Source: Talinum fruticosum
Taxonomy: Eukaryota > Streptophyta > Magnoliopsida > Caryophyllales > Talinaceae
DNA length: 64,000 nt
Assembly (NCBI GenBank): GCA_021018815.1
Contig: JAITYX010000003.1
Location: 8,802,501 to 8,866,500 of the forward strand
Direction of reading: 5' to 3'
The position numbers and the translations under genes were made by a program. The notes below the pieces were generated by a model, which was given only the letters and a program-made list of their open reading frames with translations, was not told the origin of the DNA and searched no databases. This document shows positions 54,746-64,000 of this stretch, one piece after another. The first letter of the stretch is position 1. Every line of letters starts with the position of its first letter.

Positions 54746-55217
54746 CTTCGATTCCTCTAGACCGAGTTCCTTGGCACTTCTCGGCCTTAGGTAAGCTAAT
54801 TGTGAAAGCAGCTTATAATTGTATTCAAAATTGGTGTTTTGTAAACAATTCGGGACCTAGTGGATGTAGGGGCACCGCCTCGTAGAAGGCGTTTTGGGAG
54901 ATTTGTCGACCACCTCGGATAAAAACATTTGCTTGGCGTATCCGCTCGAGGTCCCTTTCCTACTAGTGCAAACCCGGCTAGGCATATACCGAGCTTCTTA
55001 GGCGTGTGTGGCATGTGTAATCAAGCTAAGGAAGATGATTACAATGCTTTTTTTTTTTTTTTTTTTGCTGCCCTCAAGTTGTGTCTATTTGGGTAAATAA
55101 CAAATTCAGTCATCATTTGTGGGGAGCCGACTTTGATAAAGTTCGGGACTTCATTTTCATTGCCAAGGTTGAACTAAACCTTGAGGATTGGAGGTATTCT
55201 TGGTCGTGACCTAGGAA
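54746..55217 (+). pseudogene. LINE reverse transcriptase, right part (zinc-binding RT C-terminus)
   Basis: Continuation of the LINE after element C. The text SIPLDRVPWHFSALGKLIVK, AAYNCIQ is the usual link after plant L1 RT. The zinc-binding RVT_Z-type region follows: RRVWHVCNQ-like and EDDYNAFF at 55000-55060, then PQVVSIWVNNKFSHHLWGAD and KVRDFIFIAKVELNLEDWRY (to about 55195). A run of about 20 T (55048-55069) lies inside the coding text, where the family has a few Phe codons before a Cys, so it is an expanded tract. The LINE is then cut by element D at 55218, leaving AGGAA as D's left duplication. Confidence 0.82.
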
Positions 55218-56661
55218 TGAAGACTCAAGTATAACTCTCTATCTCCCTTAGGTTTTGATTCTAAGTCATTATGAGCTTTAAAGAAACTCATATCTAAGTT
55301 TTCATCCTATTCTAACCCCTCGTAAACCAGTCATTCAAGCATAACATTCTTAACCGTGTTTCGACCTACTCGAACACAACTCGGAACAATCGCATGACTA
55401 AATAATTTCTCTAACACTTTTATTATGAGCATCGACTTCTTGTTTCAAGTGAAAATGAATCACTACGTTAATTCTAATTTCTAAGCCAATTTATTCACCG
55501 AGAATTATTTACTTGTTCAAATTTATGAATTCCGATATTTTATTCTTTTTCACTTGATCATTTTAAAGATTGACTCAAGATGGAATCTGAACCTAATGAA
55601 TATTAGATTTAGAAAATTTCATTCTTTTAAGCTAAAGATAATTAAGTACTTAATTACTTTGATTTAATTATTACCACCGCCTAATTCCGGACCAAAATAT
55701 TTTTACACTTTGAGAACCACTTTGATTTACTTTGTAGGTTGATTAAACAAGCCTAATCTACTTTTGTAATACAAAAGCAGCCGGTTTCTAGTCGTTAAAC
55801 ACCAACGAAATAGAAATCATCCACTTCCGGACATAACTCGGACAATCGTGTCAAGGTTGTTTGTTTCCAAAGCTGGAAAACTTCAACTTTGAATCTAACG
55901 GTTATTTCCACCCCAAATTTCAAACACCACCAGAGGGTTGGACAAAATTTTGAGCCAAAGATCGGTACACAATGTTCACAACTCAATGGGATCTTTTTCG
56001 AGTGACTCAAATTAGCCGTTACAACGGCTATTGAGGCTCACAAGTCCGTAACAAGTCTCAACGGTCAATCCGCCTTGGTGCTTATAAATACAAGCCACTC
56101 CACAAGACTTGAAGATTGCCACTCGAACATATTGCTTAACACTTACTTATTGCATTTTTTTAATCTTCGACTTACAACTCGTAATCTGTAATTTCTTACT
56201 TTTGAGTTGTAAAGAAAGTCTTGTAATTATTCATACTCTTTCTACTTTCTTTGTAAGGCTCTTGACCGAGATGTAAGGGCTAATTCAGCTCAGTTATCCC
56301 CGATTGTAAGGGTTAACTTAGTCAAAAAGTACTAGATCAAATAAAGGAACTTCGAGTTTAAGAAAACTTGTAAAGGAATTGTCTAAGGGAGCAATTCTGG
56401 TTAGAGTCGATCCTTTGTAATTGAGGATTCAATTAGTGGATTTGACTTGATCATTGGATTAGTACTTGTCCGTGGTTTTCTACCCATGATGGTTTCGACG
56501 TATTTCTATGTGTACTTAACTTTTTGAGTCCAATCTAGACTCGGAATTTGTTTCTTAGTGTGTACTATGAAAAACAATTTAATTTTTATCAAAAATCTTC
56601 CATCATCCTATTCAACCCCTCCCCTCTAGGGTGACTTAACCTCTCCAAGTGCAAATCTTCA
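55218..56661 (+). repeat. Element D 5' LTR
   Basis: 1444 bp from TGAAGACTCAAG to AATCTTCA. It is the most diverged of the five LTRs but keeps the same blocks. The TATA box TATAAATA lies at 56083-56090. AACGG lies at 56023 and 56060 (60 and 23 bp upstream), and a mutated AATGG lies at 55984-55988 (99 bp). Confidence 0.92.
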
Positions 56662-56675
56662 ATTGGTATCAAAGC
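56662..56675 (+). promoter_or_regulatory. Element D primer binding site
   Basis: ATTGGTATCAAAGC directly after the LTR, as in element C. Confidence 0.82.
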
Positions 56676-56720
56676 ATAACCTTTCAAGAGGATCTCACAA
56701 TACAAAGGTCTAAAGATCAA

Positions 56721-58490
56721 ATGGCTCGGAACAATGGAGAGTTCAATGAATGAAGATCATCCACTGCACCACCCAAGTTCAAGGGGTCGAACTTTGCACA
56801 CTCGGAAAAAGATGATAGAATGCTTTCCACTGGATAATGATGAAGAAGTATGGAACATCATCAAGAATGGAAACTTCATTCCAATGAAGATAGAAGAAGC
56901 AAGATCCGTACCTAAAGAAAAGACAGAGTACACTCGCTAAAAAGAATGAGAAGTTCAAAAAGAACTTCAAAGTCATGAACACTCGATGTGTGCTATCAGC
57001 TCGAGAAAAGTACAACAGATTGTCGGCCGTGACACGACCAAAGAGGTGTGGGATACACTGGTCAACACCTATGAAGGAACTAGTCAGGTGAAGCGGTGAA
57101 GATAAATCAATATCTTCGAAGTATGAGCTGTTCGGAATGGAACCCGAGGAGAACATCTCTCAAATGTATGCTCGGTTCACTGAGATTACTAACAATCTCG
57201 AATCTTTGGGTAGAAAGATCTCCCACGAAGAAATGGTCAGAAAAATTCCGAGAAGTCTACCAAAGAGAAGATGGGGTCCCAAGGTGATAGCAATTGAAAA
57301 GGCTCAGAATCTCTCTTCACTCGAAGCCCGATGAGCTTATTAGGAAGCTACTTACTCATGAGCTGCACCTAGAAGAAGAGGATACAGAGGTCAGCACCAA
57401 AAAGAACATTGCGTCGAAGGCCTCGTAAAGCAAACGATAAACTTTGAGCTCCTCGGACTCGGAAGAGGATCCGTCATTGCCCGAGGCTTCAAAAAGATGA
57501 TGAAGTACAAAAAGTAGCAAAAGAGGCCAAATGAAGAGTTCTACAAGAAAGACGAGAAAGGTAAATACTCATCCCCTTCTAAGTTATCTTTACCTAAGAA
57601 CTCAGGTTACTTTAAATGTGGCAGCAAGGAACACATAGTCAAGGACTCGTCCAAAGAGAAAGAAGGACATAAAGAAGAAAAAGACGATGGTGGCTACCTG
57701 GAGCGATGATGACTCATCCGAAGATGATAATTTAGATGATTCAAAGTGTTTAATGGCACCGACGGACTCGAAGTCATATCCGAGTTAGACAGTGACTACT
57801 TAAATACTAAGGAAACAAGTCCTCAGTAGGTAATTGAATACTTCCTTAAGTTTTCCAAACTTGATCTTGCTAGATATATCTTTACTTTGGAATAAAATTC
57901 CAATTCTAACTCTTTTGATTTCAAGAAACAACTTGAGTCTCTTACTCGCTGAGAGTATTGTCTTGAAAATGAGTTAGAAAACTTAAGACAAAATCCGAAA
58001 GTACTTGAGACTACTCGCTCAAGACAATAAGATTGAGTCTAAGTACCTCGAGAGCAGAGAATGCAACCGAAAAGGAAGCTCAATGAGTCTCAAGAGCTGA
58101 TTTTAAAACTCACTCAAGGTCGGAAAAACATTGATCTTTTACTTAGCTCTCAGTGTGACTCATTTAGAAAAGAAAGTCTTGGTTACAATGTCGAAGAGGA
58201 ATCTAATTCCTATTCAAGTCTTTTCAAAACCGATTCTAGAACTCTAAAGTTCAAGAAGGCTAAGCATGGTTCCATTCATTCGAATGAAAAGAGGACTAAG
58301 CACGGACTAGTTTACAAGAAAAAGCTTTCTCAACCTCGTTTACAAAAAGAAAGGTTTTCAAAGAAAAGAGACACGGACTCGGTTTTCTAAAAGGAAGACT
58401 CGGAATCGGACCAAACCTAAAATTATTCAAATCTGGGTTCCCAAAAGTGCTTTTCCTCGAGAGAAAGACCACAGTAAAGACAGTTACTAT
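56721..58490 (+). pseudogene. Element D gag with coiled-coil tail
   Basis: Start ATGGCTCGGAAC at 56721. After the shared CACTCGG shift it continues MIECFPLDNDEEVWNIIKNG. Further text is FTEITNNLESLGRKISHEEM (57179-57240). The zinc knuckle at 57606-57650 reads YFKCGSKEHIVKDSS: the first Cys is Tyr and the last is lost through one extra base (GACTCGTCC for GA-TGTCC), so it cannot bind zinc. The coiled-coil tail stays open for 109 codons at 58061-58390 (RKLNESQELILKLTQGRKNI ... KTDSRTLKFKKAKH). This gag tail is the part that Sireviruses have in excess of other copia elements. Confidence 0.85.
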
Positions 58491-60150
58491 GTTTCGAGAG
58501 GAAGTGAGATTTGTTTTGCAGGTGACTCGAAACGAAAAGGTCATCGGTACTTAGATAGTGGTCGCTTACACCATATGTCTAGAGACTCAAAAATCTTCTC
58601 AGAGTTAGAAGATTTGAAGGGAGGAAAAGTCATATGTGGAGATAATAGAAAAGGCAAGATAGTTAGGATTGGCAAGATTGGTCAAGGAAATAACTCGGTC
58701 AGTCCAGTCTACGTTGTCAAAGGACTTAAGTACAATCTCCTTAGCATATTTCAGCTATGTGACAAAGGCCAAGAGGTAAGGTTCACTCGGACCAACTACT
58801 ATGTTTCGATGTAGTCACCAAGGAGACAAAGCTCTCAGGTTTGAGGTCATGTAACACTTATACCACTCCTCTTTTAGATTCTAGTCCGAACTTATCTTGC
58901 TTAAAAGCATCTTTGAATGATGATTCATGGACATGACATCGTAGACTAGGTCATATTAGCATGCATACCATCAAGAAACTGTGCATTTAAGAAAGATAAA
59001 ATCTTTGAAGCATGTATAAAAGGAAAGTAAGTCGGATCATCTTTCAAACCACTCAAAACTATGTCTACATCCAAAGTACTTGAATTGGTTCATATGGATT
59101 TGTGCGGTGAAATTTGTGTGAAAAGCTTATGAGGTAAATCATATGTGCTAGTTATTATTGATAATTATTCACAATTTACCTCGGTGTCCGAGGAACAAGA
59201 ATGAAGCCTTCAAAGAGTTCACTTAGATCTCCAAGAAAATTTAAGTGGAGTCCGAGAATCGGATAAAAAGGATTTGAACCGACCATGAAAGGGAGTTTGA
59301 TTACTCAAAATTTACGGACTTCGTGACAAGAATGGCATCTCTCACGACTTTTCTACACCAAGAACTTCTCAACAAAATGGAGTAGTGGAGAGAAAGAACA
59401 GAACTCTTGAAGAAATAGGAAAAACCATGATGATTGAGAATGATCTACCTTACTATTTTTGGGTTGAGGCAGCCAACACAGACAAACTATACACTTAACG
59501 AGATGCCTCATCGGACCCATCCTGAATAAGACACCCTACGAGTTGTACAAGGGAAAGAAGCCTAACATTTCCTACTTCGGACCATTCGGATGTAAATGCT
59601 TTGTGCATAACAATGGTAAGGAACATCCGACTAAGTTTGATGCTAGGTCAAATGAAGGTATATTTACGTGTTACTCATCTCATAATAAAGCTTATATAGT
59701 TTTTAACAAAATGATTAGCAAAGTGGAAGAATGCATCCGCGTTATCTTTAATGAGATTGATCTTGGCAGGATAAGTGAATTCACCTTCTCGGATCTTAAG
59801 CTTAAAAGAGATGAAGATGATATTGTTGAAGTTGAACTCGAAAAAGTCAAAATAGAAGAACCGAGGCAACTCGGAATGAGCCAACTCGGAATGCTCTGCG
59901 ACAAAGAATGAACAAGTTCAAGAGCCAACTCGGAATATTGAAGAACAAGCCAATGCAAAAGCTCAGCAAGAGCAATCAATCGAAGATCAACCTATCCAAC
60001 TAACAAACTGGGTAAACCAGAGGATAAATATGCATCTAATCACCCACCCGAGAACATACTTTCCGATATCAACAGTGGGATAAGAACTCATTCTTCTTTG
60101 CAAAATCTATATGCATTTTCAACATTCATATCATTAACTAAACCTAAAAA
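58491..60150 (+). pseudogene. Element D protease and integrase
   Basis: Protease box YLDSGRLHHMSRDSKIFSEL at 58548-58610: the active-site DSG is present but the following Cys is Arg. GKVICGDNRKGKIVRIGKIG and VYVVKGLKYNLLSIFQLCDK follow (open 58575-58814). The integrase zinc-binding region at 58930-59010 has lost about 60 bp (the SHGLVGGL segment) compared with A and C, which removes the spacing to the Cys pair. Core text LVIIDNYSQFT follows, then RTDHERE near 59278. The C-terminal part 59543-59911 stays open for 122 codons (YKGKKPNISYFGPFGCKCFV). Confidence 0.82.
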
Positions 60151-61647
60151 TGTACTACAAGCCTTAACTGAATTTGAATGGGTAAAGGTCATGCAAGAAG
60201 AGCTAAATCAATTTGAAAGAAACCAAGTCCGGACTCTAACCAAATGACCTTCCGACCACCCAAGTAATAGGAACCAAATGGGTTTTCAAGAACAAACTGG
60301 ATGAGGAAGGGCTGGTAGTCAAAACTAAGGTCGGATTAGTTGCTCGGGGTATAACCAAGAAGAGGGAATTGATTGTGGGAAAACCTTTGCACTCGTTATT
60401 AAGATTGAGGCAATTAGAATTCTCTTAGCATTTGCATCTAGCATGAACATCAAAATTTATCAAATGGATGTCAAATATGCATTTCTCAATGGTTATATTC
60501 AAGAAGAGGTTTATGTTGAGCAACCCCTCGGATTTGAAAACTATGAATTTCCAAATCATGTTTTCAAATTGCAAAAGGATTTATATGGTCTTAAATAAGC
60601 TCCCGGAGCTTGGTACGAAAGACTAACCAGTTTCATGGTTGAAAATGATTTCAAAAGAGGTCGGATTGACAAAACTCTTTTCACAAAAACCAAGGGGAAT
60701 GATTTTCTCATCATTTATATCTATGTTGATGATATTATTTTTGGAGCTACTAATGAAACTCTATTCCAAGAGTTTCCTGAGTTAATGAGACAAGAGCTCC
60801 AAATGAGCGTGATGGGAGAGGTGAATTTCTTCCTTGGTCCGCAAATCAAGCAAGAAAAGGATGGAATCTATGTCCATCAATCTAAGTACACCAAGGAGCT
60901 ATTGAAGAAATATAAGCTACAAGATGTTAAGCATGCAACAACACCTATGAATAGCAGTTTAAAACTGGATGCACACGAGAAAGGTAAAGTCGTAGATCAA
61001 AAACTCTACAAAGGTATGATTGGATCTCTACTTTATCTCACATCTAGTAGGCCGGATATCATATTTAGTATCTGCCTTTGTGCAAGATTTCAAGCTAATC
61101 TTAAGGAATTACATCTCACTGCGGCGAAGAGAATCTTTAGATATCTTGCGAGGACTAAGAATCTTGGTCTATGATTTTCAAAGGACTCGGAATTGACTCT
61201 CATTGGATACTCGGATATCGACTATGCTAGATACAAGGTTGATAAAAAGTGCACATCGAGAGCATGCCATTTTTTGGATCAATCACTCATCTCATGGCAC
61301 TCAAAGAAGAATAATTCGGTTGCTCTATCAACTGCTGAAGCTGAGTAATGTTGTGCTTAGATTCCATGGATCAAGCAACACTTGAAAGACCTTGGACTTT
61401 CATTCAAATCAATTCCAATCAAGTGTGATAATCGAGTGCAATCAGCATCACTAAGAATCCGAGTCCAGCACTCAAAGACAAAGCATATTGAGGTCAGGTA
61501 TCGTTTTCGAGGGACCATTCTGAAAAAGGTGATATTGAACTTGAATTCATTCCTACAAAATTTCGGTTAGTCGATATCTTTACAAAGCCACTTAGTGAGG
61601 ATCGGTTTTGCTTTATTAGGAATGAACTTGTTATGATAAATGCATGA
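60151..61647 (+). pseudogene. Element D reverse transcriptase and RNase H
   Basis: Copia RT. KIYQMDVKYAFLNGYIQEEV lies at 60450-60510 and LQKDLYGLK, followed by a stop in place of Gln, at 60575. An intact 180-codon frame then runs 60635-61174: IYVDDIIFGATNETLFQEFP with both catalytic Asp (60719-60780), VNFFLGPQIKQEKDGIYVHQ, GSLLYLTSSRPDIIFSICLC. RNase H text YSDIDYARYKVDKK, STAEAE and IPIKCDNRVQSASLRIRVQH leads to the stop TGA at 61645-61647 after MINA. It is the best-preserved RT of the window but still broken in at least five places. Confidence 0.88.
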
Positions 61648-61985
61648 TAATCTGAGTTATTACATGAATTATTTTATTATGATTGATTGTTATATGCTTT
61701 GAGTAGATAACAAATGGATCGGTTGACTCGGAATGAGACTAAGCTATGAGTTATAAATTTTCCGAGTGTGTTACGAGCTACTTAGACACCTTATCGAGTC
61801 GGACTCGGATTTTTAGCAAAATAGACGTTAAAATTTTGGGATCATCTCTAGATAAATGGAGAATCTCATAAATATTTTCAAAAACTCTTTCTTCTCTTTC
61901 TCTCTCTGTCACACGAACAGTCAAGCAAAACTAGCCATTGCAAAAAGCTATTGAAGAAACTATTTGTTATGCTGCTGAGAGACAC

Positions 61986-62055
61986 AACGGTCCGATAACC
62001 GTTGCTAGGTAACCGACTTAGAATGTTGGTTGGAAGCCATTTCTCACTATAAATA
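61986..62055 (+). promoter_or_regulatory. Putative env-like promoter (element D)
   Basis: TATAAATAGC (TATA at 62048) lies 400 bp after the pol stop and 178 bp before the env-like start, with AACGG 62 bp upstream and CCGTT at 61999. A C/T-rich leader follows, as in A. Confidence 0.55.
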
Positions 62056-62225
62056 GCACTTGCTTCATTTTCTTTCTTCTACTTTACCTACTTATTTCTT
62101 ACTCTCTCGCTTTCTTTACTCTCAAAGTTCAATCACTCTCTAGCACTTACTCTCTCTCTAATTCTCGATTTTCCGTGTTCTCTACTCTTTTCTCGTTTCT
62201 CTCAAACACTCTCTACTCTCTAACT

Positions 62226-63760
62226 ATGCCTAAGAGAGGATCTATCGTGGAAGGAGGTTCGGCCACTAAGAAGGCCAAAACCAAGTCCACTCGAACTAAG
62301 GCTACATAAGGCAAAGGCAAAGAGCCTACCTTAGAAGACCCAAAGCATAATATCGCCCAACACTTCATTCCGAATGACAAATTCTTCCTAAAAACATCCT
62401 TCTCCTAGTTGAAACACATCTTCAAAACCGGTGTGTACACCTATCTTTGTTTCGTGAGTATATTTACCCGCACCTTGTGTCCGAGTTCTATACTAACATG
62501 ACGGTTAGTGATAAAATTATTTCTTCTGTTGTTCAAGGTAAGACCGTTCAAATCAATATTACTTTACTTCACGGACTTTTCAATGTGAATTATCTCTTTC
62601 TCAACTCCAATCCAATTCCTTTCAATGAAGTCGCTGATAACTTCTTTGCAAAATAGGCTAAAGAACCTCCTTAGTCCAGAAAGAACTTTTCGTGACTCGG
62701 ATGATCTCGAAGCCGGGCTTCGTGTTTCATTCCGATGAGGACATTCTTCTCTTACTACCCGTCTAAAGAGAACCCCTACTCCAAAGTTCTAAATGTTCTT
62801 TATGACATTCTCGAGGTTACGAAGTAGACCTCTTTCCATTCATCTTGAAGCAGATAGCCTATGTTCCTTCCGACTCTAAGAAGACTCCTTATCCTTTCGG
62901 AGCTCTTCCCACTCGTTGTTTTCACTCGGTTCGGGGTTCCTTTACCTTCCGACCCAAAATCTTGCTTGGAACATGCAGTTTGTCTTGGCATAAGTGAACT
63001 CATTAGTCTTGGATACCGGGAAGTCAAACCTGGTGTTTGGGTTCACTAGTTTGAGTTACCACCTCTTCCTCCACCTCGGACTCGGACAACTCTAGAGGTC
63101 CCACTACCGACTGTTGGACCTTCAACTTCTCTACCTGCCCCTTCGTCGAGCTTCTTGAGAAGGTGGCCAACAAACTTGCTTCTCTAGCTTTAGAGTTGAA
63201 ATCAACTCTAAGCTCTTTCTAGGCTTTTATCCCAACTTTGGCTCTAATGCAAAGCCGGGCTCGGACTCAATTCAAGCAGAGTCAAGATCTGATTGCTGAG
63301 CTTAAGGAGGTGATCAAGTAACAACGTGATCAAATTCAGCGCCTCCAAGAGAGAAGATCAAAGGCAGCCGAGGACTCGGAATCCTCCGAAAAATTTGAGG
63401 AGTCCTCCAACCCTTCTAAGTCCAACTCGAAGAAGTTGAAGAAAAAGAAGAGCTGCTCAACCTGAGGACCAGGTAACAAAGAACTTGAGGTGATCTCTTC
63501 GATCACACTCAAAATGCCTTAGAAGAGGTTGGCGAAGTTGGCTAATCTAAGGCCCATGCCTCGGAACCTTGGCAGCGATAGTCTTTGAGGAAGAAGAAGA
63601 CGAAGAGGAAAATCTCGCTCCGGTTCACGAAACTAGATCACTCCACTACCGGATCTACCTATTCCGATGCCACCTTGCCCAGCTACTTCTACTCAAGCAT
63701 ACGAGCACGGACGCATAGCTCGATCTTCAACCTCACGCCAACTGCACCTCCTTCCTAATT
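62226..63760 (+). pseudogene. Element D env-like ORF
   Basis: Starts MPKRGSIVEGGSATKKAKTK, a basic leader with a possible nuclear-localisation-like KKAKTK; a stop follows at codon 28. Later text matches A and C: NDKFFLKTSFS, EYIYPHLVSEFYTNMTVSDK (62450-62510), QINITLLHGLFNVNYLFLNS, NPIPFNEVADNFFAK and, after shifts, PFGALP and PLPSDPKSCLEHAVCLGISE (62930-63000). A coiled-coil, Glu/Lys/Ser-rich C-terminal part (63230-63470) follows, and the frame fades out near 63760. No membrane segment is evident. The function of this ORF class is not known to me; the name is positional. Confidence 0.75.
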
Positions 63761-64000
63761 TCAAACTTAGTTTTCTTTATTTTCTTTCTTTTCTTGTCCA
63801 ATGTCTTATGTATTTACTTGTTCTTTCCTCCCTCATTTTGTTATTTTTGATGAAATTCATAGGGTAAGAGAAAAGATAGAACAATAGATGTTTGGTTTAG
63901 GGGAGTTTTTCCCGTAGTTGTTTTCTAAGTTTATCTTACTTTGTGTTCTTGTATAAGTGTTTCTTGCAATGAATGAAATTCGCTTATTTATGAGCATATA
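63761..64000 (+). other. Element D 3' untranslated region, incomplete
   Basis: T-rich DNA with TTTAGGGGAGTTTTT (63898-63912), matching TTTAGGGGAGTTTTC in element C 800 bp before its LTR. The true polypurine tract and 3' LTR lie beyond the window. Confidence 0.6.

Larger units (their letters stand above)
55218..64000 (+). mobile_element. Element D: Sirevirus-like copia, runs past the right edge
   Basis: 5' LTR 55218-56661, primer site, gag, protease, integrase, RT, RNase H, internal promoter, env-like ORF and 3' untranslated DNA to the window end. The 3' LTR is not in view. It is inserted in the LINE on the same strand as element A. All frames are broken except an intact 180-codon stretch of RT. 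Confidence 0.9.

Overview
This window looks like repeat-rich DNA from a flowering plant, probably a eudicot. It holds several lineages of plant LTR retrotransposons, an L1-type LINE, plant mobile domain (PMD)-like reading frames and short GT-AG introns. The species cannot be named from the sequence. No intact host gene was found. The only host-gene trace is a three-exon piece of a casein kinase 1-like gene at 611-1467. Almost every reading frame is broken, so the window is mostly a graveyard of nested elements.

Layout. 1-3.4 kb: kinase fragment and AT-rich DNA. 3.41-6.21 kb: a 2.8 kb solo LTR with a GTAAG target duplication. 7.4-12.9 kb: stacked tandem repeats (37, 130, 88, about 26 and about 360 bp periods) with pyrimidine-rich DNA between them. 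14.88-16.48 kb: a solo copia LTR with a CTTTT duplication. 17.33-33.94 kb: a large Ty3/gypsy element (G) of the Tat lineage, recognised by its second, archaeal-type RNase H. Its 5' LTR is truncated, and a hAT-like element with an 8-bp duplication sits inside its RT. Between its integrase and 3' LTR lie about 5 kb of antisense DNA with PMD-like reading frames. These are split by canonical introns and preceded by a TATA box.

33.94-64 kb: a LINE split by insertions. Copia element C (minus strand, 34931-54745) lies in the LINE, and copia element A (plus strand, 38932-47708) lies in C's env-like ORF with a perfect ACCCT duplication. A third relative, D (from 55218, plus strand), runs off the right edge. 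A, C, D and the solo LTR are one Sirevirus-like family: gag with a long coiled-coil tail, then protease, integrase, RT, RNase H and an env-like ORF downstream of pol.

Most notable signals. (1) The antisense, intron-containing PMD-like genes of G. (2) A conserved TATAAATA-type box upstream of the env-like ORF in all three copia copies, suggesting its own promoter. (3) AACGG motifs at fixed distances (about 23, 60 and 97 bp) upstream of the TATA box in all five copia LTRs, with a similar arrangement before the env-like ORF. (4) Many of the breaks that separate copies fall at CTCG/CGAG sites, which suggests either a mutational hotspot or an assembly artefact.
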